The position numbers and the translations under genes are program-made. From assembly GCF_016595525.1 (NCBI RefSeq), contig NZ_JAENII010000005.1, forward strand, positions 124,001 to 188,000: DNA of 64,000 bases. The letters are read 5' to 3'. This DNA comes from Haloferula rosea. GTDB lineage: Bacteria > Verrucomicrobiota > Verrucomicrobiia > Verrucomicrobiales > Akkermansiaceae. Positions within the stretch are counted from its first letter, which is position 1. Each line of letters opens with the position of its first letter. The notes beneath the pieces are model-generated. The model saw only the letters and a program-made list of their open reading frames with translations. It searched no databases and was not told the origin of the DNA. Shown piece after piece: positions 8,599 to 17,105 of this stretch.

Positions 8599-10385
8599 GG
8601 AGCTTCGACTTCCTCCGAGAGTTTGGCACGCGCGTCTTTCAGCTGAGCCTCGAGTTGGGTGTTGTTCGGATAGATCTCCAGTCCCCGGACCAAGGTGTTG
8701 ACCCGGTCGTGATGGCGCTTCGCGCGGTCGAACAGATCGGAGGCTTCGAGGATGGTTTGGAAGTGGAGCTTTGAATTGTGGTGTTTCAGGACTTCGATGA
8801 ACTCGGCGAATGCCCGATCCGCCTGCGTCGGGTCCCTCGCGATCAGCCGGCCCAGATAGAAGTGGGTGATGAGCCTTGTTTCCTGGGTCAGGTGTCGCTT
8901 GTTTGCTGCGATCTGGAAGAGTGCGGCTGCTTCATCGAACTGGCCCTGGTCGTAGCGGAGTTGGCCGAGTGTGGTGAAGGGGAGTGCGAGTTCTTCGGTG
9001 TCCTGGAGGGTGCGTCCTGCGTAGTCTTCGGCCAGTTCGCGCTTGCCGATCTCGAGCATGGTTCCGGACAGGATCGCCTTCGAAAGGTACTGATAGGGCC
9101 GGGCTGCCGCGGTGTGCACGAGGATCATGACCGGGTTTCTCCACGCCTGCACCCAGCCTTGGAATGCGGTGAGATTCACGACCCGGCTCCCGGCGATGAG
9201 GAAGATGAGGGCCCACGCGAGACGCCTGGATCCCTGGGCGTGCCCACTGTTGGGACGGGTCACCTTGACCAGGCCTCGGAGGATGGCGACAGCTACGAGG
9301 GCTAGGCCGATGGCCGGGATGGGGATGTAGTAGTCTGCGTAGGGTGTGTTTTTCAGGGGGATGAAGTTGCTGGACGGGAAGCTGGCGATGAAAAACCACG
9401 CGAGCCCGAATATGACCAAGTTACCGGCTCTCCAGAATCGGATGCACAGGCAGGCTGCGCCGATCAGCAGGAGCCAGCAGAAGGGAAGGATGATGGCGGG
9501 GATGGACAGGTCCCAGAGGTAGCTGCCCAAGCATTCGAGCCGACCCCATGGAGCCAACCACATGAGAAAATGGGTCCAGAGAAAGTAGGGGGCTGAGGCG
9601 GAAACCTGCCAGGTTTCGATGTCCAGGGCATAACTCGGGTTGTCCGCCCTTGTTGCATCGGCCCCTTGCAGTCCCCGGATCAGAAGGTAGCAGATGACCA
9701 AGGCGGCAATTCCTGCGTAGCGAATCATCGCCCCCTTTTTGAAGAGTTCGCGTCCCCGATAGAGATCGAGGAGGACGACCAGCGGAGCAAGGGAAACGGC
9801 GGTCTCATACGAGCAGAGGGCGAGGGCGAAGAGAACGAAACTCAGGATTCCAAAGGAAGGGCTGCCGTTGGTTTCCCGCCACTTGTCCCATGCCCACAAT
9901 CCGAACGTCATGGCTGCTGCGGCGACGCTGATGTTCAGGCAGCTGGCCCATGCTCCGATGGTCACATTCGATGCGGATAGGGCCCAGAGGGCAGCGGCGG
10001 CAAGACCCCACAGCGGATGACCGAGAAGCCTTTGGCAAAGGACGAATACGCCGACCGTGGCGAGAAGGTAGGCTGCGACGGTGGCCATGTGGTAGGCCGG
10101 GTGCATGGCGTCCGACTTGACCATGATGAAGAAGAACAGGTTCTTCACCGGGCGAAAGTAGGAGAAGGCGTCAGGTTGGAGGGCCTCGGTCCAATGTTCC
10201 ATCTTGGTGACCTGATTGACCGAAAAGGTGTCGTCCGAAAACAAGGGGGCATGAAACAGCGGGGCAAACAGCGCCACCAGCAGTGCGCAAAGGGCAACGA
10301 GGCCGACAATCGCGATCCAGCGGGTAGCCGCGGGCACTTCAGTCGTTGGAGAGTCGGATTCTGCCATGGAGCTGCCAACTTCCAT
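8595..10385 (-). CDS. Polytopic membrane protein with C-terminal TPR-like repeats, putative glycosyltransferase
   Basis: This 596-residue protein has about ten membrane segments over residues 20-420 and a soluble tail rich in TPR-like helices (ALPFTTLGQLRYDQGQFDEA and following). The early loop SDDTFSVNQ followed by SYFRPVKNLFFFIM resembles TMTC-like and bacterial O-glycosyltransferase-like GT-C proteins, which use polyprenyl-linked sugars. No catalytic activity can be proven from the sequence. It is the first gene of the minus-strand glycan operon and overlaps the HAD-UbiA gene by 4 bp. An alternative start six codons downstream (10367) is equally possible; neither has a strong ribosome-binding site. 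Confidence 0.6.
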   Translation of the reverse strand: MEVGSSMAESDSPTTEVPAATRWIAIVGLVALCALLVALFAPLFHAPLFSDDTFSVNQVTKMEHWTEALQPDAFSYFRPVKNLFFFIMVKSDAMHPAYHMATVAAYLLATVGVFVLCQRLLGHPLWGLAAAALWALSASNVTIGAWASCLNISVAAAAMTFGLWAWDKWRETNGSPSFGILSFVLFALALCSYETAVSLAPLVVLLDLYRGRELFKKGAMIRYAGIAALVICYLLIRGLQGADATRADNPSYALDIETWQVSASAPYFLWTHFLMWLAPWGRLECLGSYLWDLSIPAIILPFCWLLLIGAACLCIRFWRAGNLVIFGLAWFFIASFPSSNFIPLKNTPYADYYIPIPAIGLALVAVAILRGLVKVTRPNSGHAQGSRRLAWALIFLIAGSRVVNLTAFQGWVQAWRNPVMILVHTAAARPYQYLSKAILSGTMLEIGKRELAEDYAGRTLQDTEELALPFTTLGQLRYDQGQFDEAAALFQIAANKRHLTQETRLITHFYLGRLIARDPTQADRAFAEFIEVLKHHNSKLHFQTILEASDLFDRAKRHHDRVNTLVRGLEIYPNNTQLEAQLKDARAKLSEEVEAP

Positions 10386-10522
10386 ACAGGAACCTGATAT
10401 TTTGGAAATGCTAAAGATCCTTGGAATTCGGGCTCAATGCGGCATGAAACCCATCCAATTCGGGGTTCCTGAGGATCGCTGTCGCCCTCCCGTGCGAGGA
10501 GTCTTGGCCCCAAGCGATGGCT

Positions 10523-10897
10523 CTAGTCCTCGTCTTCCTTCTGGAGTTCCTCGAGTTGTCGGCGTGCTCGCTCAGCGCGCAGTGTGCGGACGGTGCTGAC
10601 AAGAACGACGAAGGCGATGACCAGAGCAGCTGCCTGATAGGGGGCGGCCGGAGCGTCCGGTTTGCCGAGCGCGAGTACGGCGGGAGCGCAGCGTGCGGCT
10701 CCGAGGAGGGCGAGCACTCCGGCTGCAATGAGCCCGTGCCAGTACCACTGTTTGCTGCCGGTGAAGAACCCGCAAATGATCCATGCGCCTCCGAGCGTGA
10801 TGGCACCCTGGAACAAGGCCGGGTCTCCCAACTTCGATTCGGCGGCAAAACCGAGAACGGTGGTCATGATGCCGGCGGTAAATATCAGTCGTCTCAT
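10523..10897 (-). CDS. Small four-helix membrane protein of unknown function
   Basis: This 124-residue protein has four predicted hydrophobic segments and a charged C-terminal tail, RARRQLEELQKEDED, that would lie in the cytoplasm. I do not recognise a family. It begins only 14 bp after the stop of glnD on the same strand and is therefore probably cotranscribed with it. Nothing visible ties it to nitrogen control beyond this position. The clean hydrophobic pattern and tight spacing make it likely to be a real gene. Confidence 0.6.
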   Translation of the reverse strand: MRRLIFTAGIMTTVLGFAAESKLGDPALFQGAITLGGAWIICGFFTGSKQWYWHGLIAAGVLALLGAARCAPAVLALGKPDAPAAPYQAAALVIAFVVLVSTVRTLRAERARRQLEELQKEDED

Positions 10898-10911
10898 CGT
10901 CGTAGGTGGGT

Positions 10912-13659
10912 TCAGCGCCGTTCCAATGCCTCCTCAAGCTGGGTGTAGAGGTAGTGGAGTTGTCCCCCGTCCGTGGCCTGTCCGCCTCCGGGAAGAGTGA
11001 CGTAGAGGGTGTCCATGGCGGCCCCCTTCTCGGTGCAGATGCGGGCGTGGACGGTATCGAGTCCTGCCTTGTTGATCGAGTGGAGCAGGTCGTGCAGCAG
11101 TCCGATCCGGTCGATCGCCTGGATCTCGACGGTGGTGCAGTTCGGCAGGATGTCGTTGGAGATGGTGGCACGCACGGGGAAGTCGATGCCTTGTTGCTCC
11201 CTCGGGCGCAGCAGGTTCTTCTTCGGCTTGAGGTAGGCGGAGGGGTCATAGCCATCCATGTTCCCGAGCTCGTAGAGGGTCTTGAGGAAGCGTTCGCGCA
11301 GCTTTGGATCCGTCACCGGCTGGAAGTCGGTGGTGCAGACGCGGAAGATGTCGACCACGACTCCGTCGGTCCGTGTGTGGAAATCGGCGGAGAGGATGTT
11401 GATGCCTTGGGCGGCAATGGCGCAGCAGACCTTCTCGAGGAAAAGCGGGCGGTCGCGCGAGGCGATGACCAGCTCGGTGTATCCCTGGTCCGTGAGGTCC
11501 GTGGCAAGTCCTGCACATTCGAAGGCGCCGTTCGACTTCGCTTCGCGTTCGAAGAATTGCCGGATCGTCTTGATGTGTCGAGGGATGCTGTTCGGATCCC
11601 GGAATCGGAAGTAGCTCGCGGGCATCCGCTCGAAGTGTTCTTCGATTTCCTGAGCGTAGGATTCGCCCAGCTTCTTGTGGGTCTTTTCCTTCAGCTCATC
11701 CTTTTCGGAAAGGACGGAGGCTTCGAACTTCTCGCGACCCTGGGTCAGGTACTGGCGGGCGGCCCGGTGCAGTTGGCGGTGGAGGGTTTCCTTCCAACTC
11801 GTCCACGAGTCGGGGGAGGTGGCATTCGAGTCCGCGTAGGTGAAGAGCATGAGGGCATCGAGCCGCTCCGGCGTCTTCATCAGCTCGGCAAATTCGGCGA
11901 TCACTTCGGGGTCGTCGATGTTCTTGGTCGTCGCGTAGCGCCAGAAGGTCAGGTGGTGATCGACGAGGAACATGATCATCCGGCGTCGGGTTCCCCGGAC
12001 CTGCAGGCGGTTGCAGAGGCGCTGGGCGAGCATGGCGGAGCCGTCGATGTGTTCGCGGACGTTTTCGGACCGGCCGGTATCGTGCAGGATGATCGCGAGG
12101 TAGAGCGGATAGGGGTCCTTGATGTTCAGCAGCAGGTCGCGGAACAGGGCTACGGAGGGATCCGGGTTGTCGACGAGGGCGTCGATGTGCTCAACGAAGC
12201 GCAGGGTGTGTTCGTCCGCGGTGTAGCGGTGGAAGAATTCATGCTGCACGAGGCAGTCGAGCGCGCCGAACTCGGGGAGGTATCGGCCGAGGAATCCGAC
12301 CCGGTGCATGCGGCGCAGGACTTCGGCCACTTCGCCCTTGCGGCTGAGCATGGCTTCGAAGAGATCGCGGTTCACCTTCGAGTAGCGGAATGCCCGGTCG
12401 ATGTCCTCCCAATGGGCCTTCACCAGTTTCCGCATGGGCGGGCTGAGCCTGAGATTCCGGCGTTGGGTGTGTTGGAACATCCGCATGAGTTGATGCGGGT
12501 CCCCTTTGAAGACGTCGTTGTTCTCGGCGTAGATGCGTCCATCCCGGGCGATGAAGCCATCGAAGCTCTCTTGCTTCTGTCTGCGCAGGGTGAGGAAGGA
12601 GACGAGCCCCTGATCGCGGCTTTCCTCCTCCTCGATCTCAAAGATCTCCATCAGCGAGTTGGTGTGCTGGTAGAGGTGGCGCGTGTGGGTGTAGTAGTCG
12701 CGCATGAAGGCCTCCGTGCGACGGAGGATGGAGCGCTGCGGATAGCGGAAGTTGGTGGCGACCACGCCCTGGAGGCGGAGTGTGAGTTGGTCGGATCCAC
12801 GGCCGGCCTGGTAGTGGAGTTCGTTGCGGACGCGGTGGAGGAAGTCGTAGGCTTCCAAGATCTCGCGGTGGGCGGTGCGGGTCAGGAGGCGGGCGTCGAC
12901 CAGCTTCTTCAGGTCGCGGATGCCCCGCTTGGCGTGGGCGACCCAGAGGATGTTGTGGTAGTCGCGCATGCCTCCGCATCCTTCCTTCACGTTGGGCTCC
13001 TGAAGGAAGACGGTCTTCGAGTATTTCTTGTGCCTTCCGCGGAGGTCGCGGCGGCGCAGATCGAAGAAGGCTTCCTGCTTCTTCGCGACGGCTTCCTTTT
13101 CGAAGCGCTTCCGCCAGGTGGAAAACAGGGTGCGGTCTCCGGTGATCCGGCGACCATCCATCATGGCGGTCTTGTTCTGTTGGTCGGACTTCGCCTGCTG
13201 CACGCACTCGGTGATCGACCGGCACGAGTGGCCGACCTTGAAGCCGACGTCCCAGAGGAGGTAGAGGACTTCCTGCACCACGGCTTCCAGATCCTTCGGC
13301 AGATTGTTGGAAGCCCGGGGGACGAGGAACAGGAGGTCGATGTCGGATCCTGGATTGAGCGTGCCGCGTCCATAGCCACCGATGGCCATCAGCGTCATGG
13401 CGGCCGGCGCCTTCCCCTTGCGCTTGGCGAGGGCGGTCTTGAAGACGGCACGAAGGACGACGTCGAGGAGTTCGGCCCGTGCCTTCGCGATCTCGAGACC
13501 GCCGCCACCGGCTCCATGGCGCAGTTTGATGCGGTGTTCCTCGATCTTCAGGAACCGCTTGTAGAGGGCGATGCGTTCAGCCTGCGAAAGGTGACCCTGG
13601 CTGGCGGGCTTGAGGGCTTTCTTGGCGTGGGCGGCGAGCGTCTTGAGGTGGGCGGACAT
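10912..13659 (-). CDS. glnD: PII uridylyltransferase / uridylyl-removing enzyme
   Basis: GlnD uridylylates PII proteins when glutamine is low and removes UMP when it is high, making it the primary nitrogen sensor of the cell. The 915 residues show the expected order: nucleotidyltransferase site GGYGRGTLNPGSDIDLLFL near residue 95, the GlnD linker region, an HD hydrolase domain (AIILHDTGRSENVREH, about residue 520), and two C-terminal ACT domains, the last one ending in the VHARICTEKGAAMDTLYV strand. The length is typical of the family. It is followed by a small membrane protein gene. Its presence in the same window as the nitrate genes is consistent with nitrogen control, but it lies about 30 kb from them. 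Confidence 0.95.
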   Translation of the reverse strand: MSAHLKTLAAHAKKALKPASQGHLSQAERIALYKRFLKIEEHRIKLRHGAGGGGLEIAKARAELLDVVLRAVFKTALAKRKGKAPAAMTLMAIGGYGRGTLNPGSDIDLLFLVPRASNNLPKDLEAVVQEVLYLLWDVGFKVGHSCRSITECVQQAKSDQQNKTAMMDGRRITGDRTLFSTWRKRFEKEAVAKKQEAFFDLRRRDLRGRHKKYSKTVFLQEPNVKEGCGGMRDYHNILWVAHAKRGIRDLKKLVDARLLTRTAHREILEAYDFLHRVRNELHYQAGRGSDQLTLRLQGVVATNFRYPQRSILRRTEAFMRDYYTHTRHLYQHTNSLMEIFEIEEEESRDQGLVSFLTLRRQKQESFDGFIARDGRIYAENNDVFKGDPHQLMRMFQHTQRRNLRLSPPMRKLVKAHWEDIDRAFRYSKVNRDLFEAMLSRKGEVAEVLRRMHRVGFLGRYLPEFGALDCLVQHEFFHRYTADEHTLRFVEHIDALVDNPDPSVALFRDLLLNIKDPYPLYLAIILHDTGRSENVREHIDGSAMLAQRLCNRLQVRGTRRRMIMFLVDHHLTFWRYATTKNIDDPEVIAEFAELMKTPERLDALMLFTYADSNATSPDSWTSWKETLHRQLHRAARQYLTQGREKFEASVLSEKDELKEKTHKKLGESYAQEIEEHFERMPASYFRFRDPNSIPRHIKTIRQFFEREAKSNGAFECAGLATDLTDQGYTELVIASRDRPLFLEKVCCAIAAQGINILSADFHTRTDGVVVDIFRVCTTDFQPVTDPKLRERFLKTLYELGNMDGYDPSAYLKPKKNLLRPREQQGIDFPVRATISNDILPNCTTVEIQAIDRIGLLHDLLHSINKAGLDTVHARICTEKGAAMDTLYVTLPGGGQATDGGQLHYLYTQLEEALERR

Positions 13660-13772
13660 CCGGGGGAAATGTCCATGGATGCCGCCTGCTTGTCGACCGA
13701 TGAATGCGGCGAGATGGCCGGGGTGAGCAGCGGAGTCGGATTTTCAGTGCTGAGACGGGCCGGGGGGCGGGT

Positions 13773-16565
13773 TCAGTGGTTGAAGATGAACTCCTTGGAA
13801 TTCAGGATGGCCCAGAAGATGTCGTCGAGGATCGCGCGGACTTCCTTCGGTTCGTCGCCGGCTTCCTTGATGAATTTCTCCAATTGGCCGCGCTCGTTTT
13901 CGGTTGGTTCGCGTCCGAGGGTCCGCAGGTAGAGGTGGTTGACAATCTCCATCGGGGGCATCTTCTTCTCGAGCCGTGAGCTGATGATGGTGCTGCGCTT
14001 GATGCGGTTGTGGGTCGCGTCCCCGTTGAGCAGGTGGAGGGCCTGGGACAGGTTCGGCTCCATCTTGACCTCGCATGAGCACACGGTGGCACGGGTGGCA
14101 CGGCCGAAGGTGGTGAGGAAGTAGGACGAGGTGTTGCCGTCGGCGATCTGGACCGCCGATGCGCCGAGTGGCAGGCCCTTGAACTTGTTCGGGGTTTCGG
14201 TGGCTTGGGAAATGGAGTCGAGCAGGATCTCGGCGCGCATCCGGCGGATCAGCGCGTGGGAGAAGTTCGTTTCATCCGTCGCATTGGTTTCGTTGATCTT
14301 GGTCGCGAGTTGGTAGGTGCGCGAGTTGCAGATGTCGCGAACGATACTGCGAATGTCGTAGTTGGATTCGATGAAGTGCTTGGCAAGTGCATCGAGGAGG
14401 GCCGGATTCGAAGGAGGGTTGGAGATCCGGACGTCGTCGACGGGGTTGGTGATGCCGACGCCGAGGAAGTGGGCCCAGGTGATGTTGGCGACGTTGCGGG
14501 CGAACCACGGGTTCTCCGGTGAGGCGAGCCAGTCGGCCATGGCTTCACGGCGCGACTTGTCCTTCGGGAGTTCGTCGGGGGTCGGAGTCCCGAGGAACCG
14601 TGGCTTGGCGTTCTGCTTGGTGACGGGGTGCTGGACCTCGCCGCCGCCGTCGAAGATGATCCGTTCCCGGGGATCCTCGGCGCGTTTGCGTTTCACCTGG
14701 GCGAAGAACGAGGCGAAGCCGTAGTAGTCGTCCATCGTCCAGCGGTCGAAGGGGTGGTTGTGGCACTGGGCGCACTGAATCCGGGTCCCCATGAAGACCT
14801 GGGCGACGTTCTCGGTCAGTTTGAGGACGTCGGACTCGATCTGGAAGAAGTTGGTCGCGGGTGAATCGAAGGTGCCGCCTTCGGAGGAGAGCAGTTCCCG
14901 CGCGATCTCGTTGAACGGGGTGTTGGAGGCGATGCGGTCGCGAAGCCACCCGTAGTATCCGAGTGCCGCCTTGTAGGACACCTGGTTCTGGCCCTGATTG
15001 AAGGTGCGAATCTGCAGCAGTTCGGCCCACTTCATGACCCACATTTCGGTGAATTCCTTGCGGCCGATCAGGTCGTCGATCAAATGGGCGCGCTTGTCGG
15101 GCCGGGTGTCGGCGAGGAAGGCCGCGCGTTCATCCACGCTTGGCAGGCGGCCTATCACGTCGATGAAGAGACGCCGGACGAAGATTTCGTCGGTGCAGAC
15201 GTCGGACGGGATGATGCGGAGTTTGTGGAGCTTTTCGTGGACGTGTTCGTCGATGTAGTTGAAGGCCTCGAGCTGGGGGCGGGTGTAGGGCAGGTCTTCG
15301 GGGATGACGATGGCCTGCGAGCCCTCGGTGAAGGTGTGGAAACGGGCGAGCAGGAAGGCTTCGCCGCGGTGCTTGGATTCCGCCACGCCGCTCAACTCGC
15401 CGATGGGCGCCGAGTTGTCGTTTGAGGTGGAGTAGGAGGAAAGCGTGGAGACATCGCGATCGGTGCCGTCCGAATAGGTGGCGCGGACGGTGAGCGGGAT
15501 CTCGAGGTCGGGGCCTTTCATCACCAGTTGGGGCGGCTCGATGGTGATGCCGGTGGGCTCGGGGATTTCTCCCTCGTCGTATTTGGCACCTGCCTGGATC
15601 CATTTGAGCAGGGTGTCGTAGTTGGCGCTGTCCTTGTCGAAGAGTTTGCCGCCGGTGTGGGGGACGTCGCCGACCGACTTCGTGAGTAGCAGCGAGGTCT
15701 CGGGCAGGGCGAGATTGATGCGTCGGCCCGCCATTTCCCGCGTCAGCCGGAAGTGGTCACCTTCGGGGTCGAAACCGTAGAGGGTGAGGTGGAATCCATC
15801 CTGTCCTCGCGCCGATCCGTGGCAGGAGCCGGTGTTGCAACCCGATGAGGTCAGCACCGGCATGACATCGAGCTGGAAAGAAATGGGGCGAGCCTTGGTC
15901 GCGTCCTTGACGGTGACCGGGATTTCGGTGGTGAGTCCGCGGTATTCGATTTTCAGGGTGGTGGTGCCATCCTTCAGCGGGCGCAGGGTGGTGTCGCTGA
16001 GTGAGGCGAGCGAGGGGTCGGTCAGGGTGACTTTGGCTTGTCGGGTCACGTCATGGGTGGCGGCGTCCTTGAAGTGCGCGATGACGATCACGCGGTGAAA
16101 GTCGGCCGCGGTCTCGAGGGTGACTTGCTTCGGGTAGGCCTCGATGCGGTCGATGGACGGATCGATCGGGGCGTTCCACTCCGGCAGGGCGGTTTTGGGT
16201 CGCGGTGACATCGTGATGCCTTCCGGCCATGGGGCACCGGCTGAGACCCACGCCTTGAGGGCGTCGATCTGTTCCGGGTCGAGGGGGCCGCCCTTGGGAG
16301 GCATCAGGTCGTCGTGGTCTTCCTCGAGGCACACGCGCTCGATCAGCAGCGACTTTGCCGGGTCACCGGGAACCAGCGACGTGCCGGAGTCCCCTCCGGT
16401 GATCATTTCCTGCTTCGTGGTGAGGAGCAGGTCGCCCTTCGTCTTGCCGGGGTGGTGGCAGGACAGGCAGTGAGTTTCCAAAACCACGCGGGCAGGGAGG
16501 AAGGTATCTGCCGTGGCCGGTAGTGTCGCTGCCAGAATCAAGCTGATCCTCAAGGAAAAGGTCAT
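13773..16565 (-). CDS. PSCyt1 / DUF1549 / DUF1553 domain protein, secreted cytochrome-like
   Basis: A 930-residue exported protein with an N-terminal signal peptide ending near TLPATADT. Order of regions: a planctomycete-type cytochrome c domain with CLSCH near residue 35; a Big-2-like beta domain around residues 125-215; a second cysteine motif CNTGSCHG near 240; DUF1549 (VRRLFIDVIGRLPSVDERAAF) around 470-680; and DUF1553 (WFARNVANITWAHFLGVG) at the C-terminus. These multi-domain proteins are abundant in Planctomycetota and Verrucomicrobiota and usually sit beside a DUF1501 protein, thought to act in polysaccharide degradation or redox chemistry. No DUF1501 gene is adjacent here: the next gene is glnD, 113 bp downstream. 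The function is unproven. Confidence 0.9.
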   Translation of the reverse strand: MTFSLRISLILAATLPATADTFLPARVVLETHCLSCHHPGKTKGDLLLTTKQEMITGGDSGTSLVPGDPAKSLLIERVCLEEDHDDLMPPKGGPLDPEQIDALKAWVSAGAPWPEGITMSPRPKTALPEWNAPIDPSIDRIEAYPKQVTLETAADFHRVIVIAHFKDAATHDVTRQAKVTLTDPSLASLSDTTLRPLKDGTTTLKIEYRGLTTEIPVTVKDATKARPISFQLDVMPVLTSSGCNTGSCHGSARGQDGFHLTLYGFDPEGDHFRLTREMAGRRINLALPETSLLLTKSVGDVPHTGGKLFDKDSANYDTLLKWIQAGAKYDEGEIPEPTGITIEPPQLVMKGPDLEIPLTVRATYSDGTDRDVSTLSSYSTSNDNSAPIGELSGVAESKHRGEAFLLARFHTFTEGSQAIVIPEDLPYTRPQLEAFNYIDEHVHEKLHKLRIIPSDVCTDEIFVRRLFIDVIGRLPSVDERAAFLADTRPDKRAHLIDDLIGRKEFTEMWVMKWAELLQIRTFNQGQNQVSYKAALGYYGWLRDRIASNTPFNEIARELLSSEGGTFDSPATNFFQIESDVLKLTENVAQVFMGTRIQCAQCHNHPFDRWTMDDYYGFASFFAQVKRKRAEDPRERIIFDGGGEVQHPVTKQNAKPRFLGTPTPDELPKDKSRREAMADWLASPENPWFARNVANITWAHFLGVGITNPVDDVRISNPPSNPALLDALAKHFIESNYDIRSIVRDICNSRTYQLATKINETNATDETNFSHALIRRMRAEILLDSISQATETPNKFKGLPLGASAVQIADGNTSSYFLTTFGRATRATVCSCEVKMEPNLSQALHLLNGDATHNRIKRSTIISSRLEKKMPPMEIVNHLYLRTLGREPTENERGQLEKFIKEAGDEPKEVRAILDDIFWAILNSKEFIFNH

Positions 16566-16660
16566 GAAGTGTGGTTACGTGACGGACCGGAAGGGTGTTT
16601 CATTCGATGCGAAGTTGCTGCTGGGGGTGTCGGTCCGGACGGGTCGCCTGGCCCGTGGGG

Positions 16661-16716
16661 CATCCGTGGGGCAGGTGAGCTTTTGCTTTCGCGGGATCAG
16701 CGGGCGGGGAGGAATG
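16661..16716 (+). repeat. Direct repeat A, copy 1
   Basis: The copy begins CATCCGTGGGGC, runs through GTGAGCTTTTGCTTTCGC and ends GGGCGGGGAGGAATGG. The same words return at 17038-17105 with two or three substitutions and a short insertion near the left end. The repeat ends in a purine-rich AGGAATG that resembles a ribosome-binding site plus start codon. Confidence 0.75.
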
Positions 16717-16793
16717 GAGAACCCTTGCAACCGCGAAAGGAGCGTGAAATCTGAGGAGTGCGTGGGCGCCGTGCAGGATAAAGGCGTAGCCTG

Positions 16794-16823
16794 CTTTGGA
16801 GTGCGGTGGTCTGACACCGCTTT
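16794..16823 (+). repeat. REP-like palindromic element, copy 1
   Basis: The 30-bp element contains the dyad GCGGTG-GTCTGA-CACCGC, able to form a short hairpin. Its reverse complement recurs at 16981-17010 with two mismatches, so the two copies face each other about 160 bp apart, as in BIME-type repeat pairs. Confidence 0.75.
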
Positions 16824-16980
16824 GCGTCCCCAGCATTCTCCAGTCCTGCTCGGATTCGTGACCGAGACGGTCATGCCACGTTGCATTCCCGACTCTGTTT
16901 TTGAAGAACTTCCAGTCGCGCGAGTTCCTTTAAACGGGTCGACATCGGTCTTCTCGATTCGACGCGGCTGGGCTGCTCCC

Positions 16981-17010
16981 AAAGCGGTGTCAGGCCACCG
17001 CACTGCAAAG
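16981..17010 (-). repeat. REP-like palindromic element, inverted copy 2
   Basis: This is the inverted partner of the element at 16794-16823: AAAGCGGTGTCAGG then CCACCGCACTGCAAAG. It keeps the GCGGTG/CACCGC dyad. Two of 30 positions differ from the first copy. Confidence 0.75.
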
Positions 17011-17037
17011 TCTCGCTTCGCTCGACGGGACCTCGGA

Positions 17038-17105
17038 CATCCGTGGGGCGAGTGAACTTTTGTGAGCTTTTGCTTTCGCCGAATCAGCCGGCGGGGCAGG
17101 AATGG
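17038..17105 (+). repeat. Direct repeat A, copy 2, running into the AddB-like start codon
   Basis: This is the second copy of the repeat at 16661-16716. It shares CATCCGTGGGGC, GTGAGCTTTTGCTTTCGC and the GGCGGGG-AGGAATGG end, and has about 12 extra bases after the first block. Its last bases supply the ATG at 17102 used or bypassed by the AddB-like gene, so the start region of that gene may have been delivered by the repeat. Confidence 0.7.

Larger units (their letters stand above)
16566..17101. other. 536-bp spacer with two families of dispersed repeats
   Basis: This stretch separates the divergent DUF1549/DUF1553 and AddB-like genes. I find no convincing coding sequence in it. It holds two copies of a GC-rich direct repeat (16661-16716 and 17038-17105) and a pair of REP-like elements in opposite orientation (16794-16823 and 16981-17010), listed separately. 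Promoters for both flanking genes must lie here, but no clear -35/-10 pair stands out. Confidence 0.7.

Noticed and set aside
10906-13932. A 1008-codon open frame on the plus strand opposite glnD
   Set aside because: It is antisense to a complete GlnD with all its domains, has Val/Glu/Gly-rich sequence typical of reverse-strand frames in GC-rich DNA, and shows no motif.
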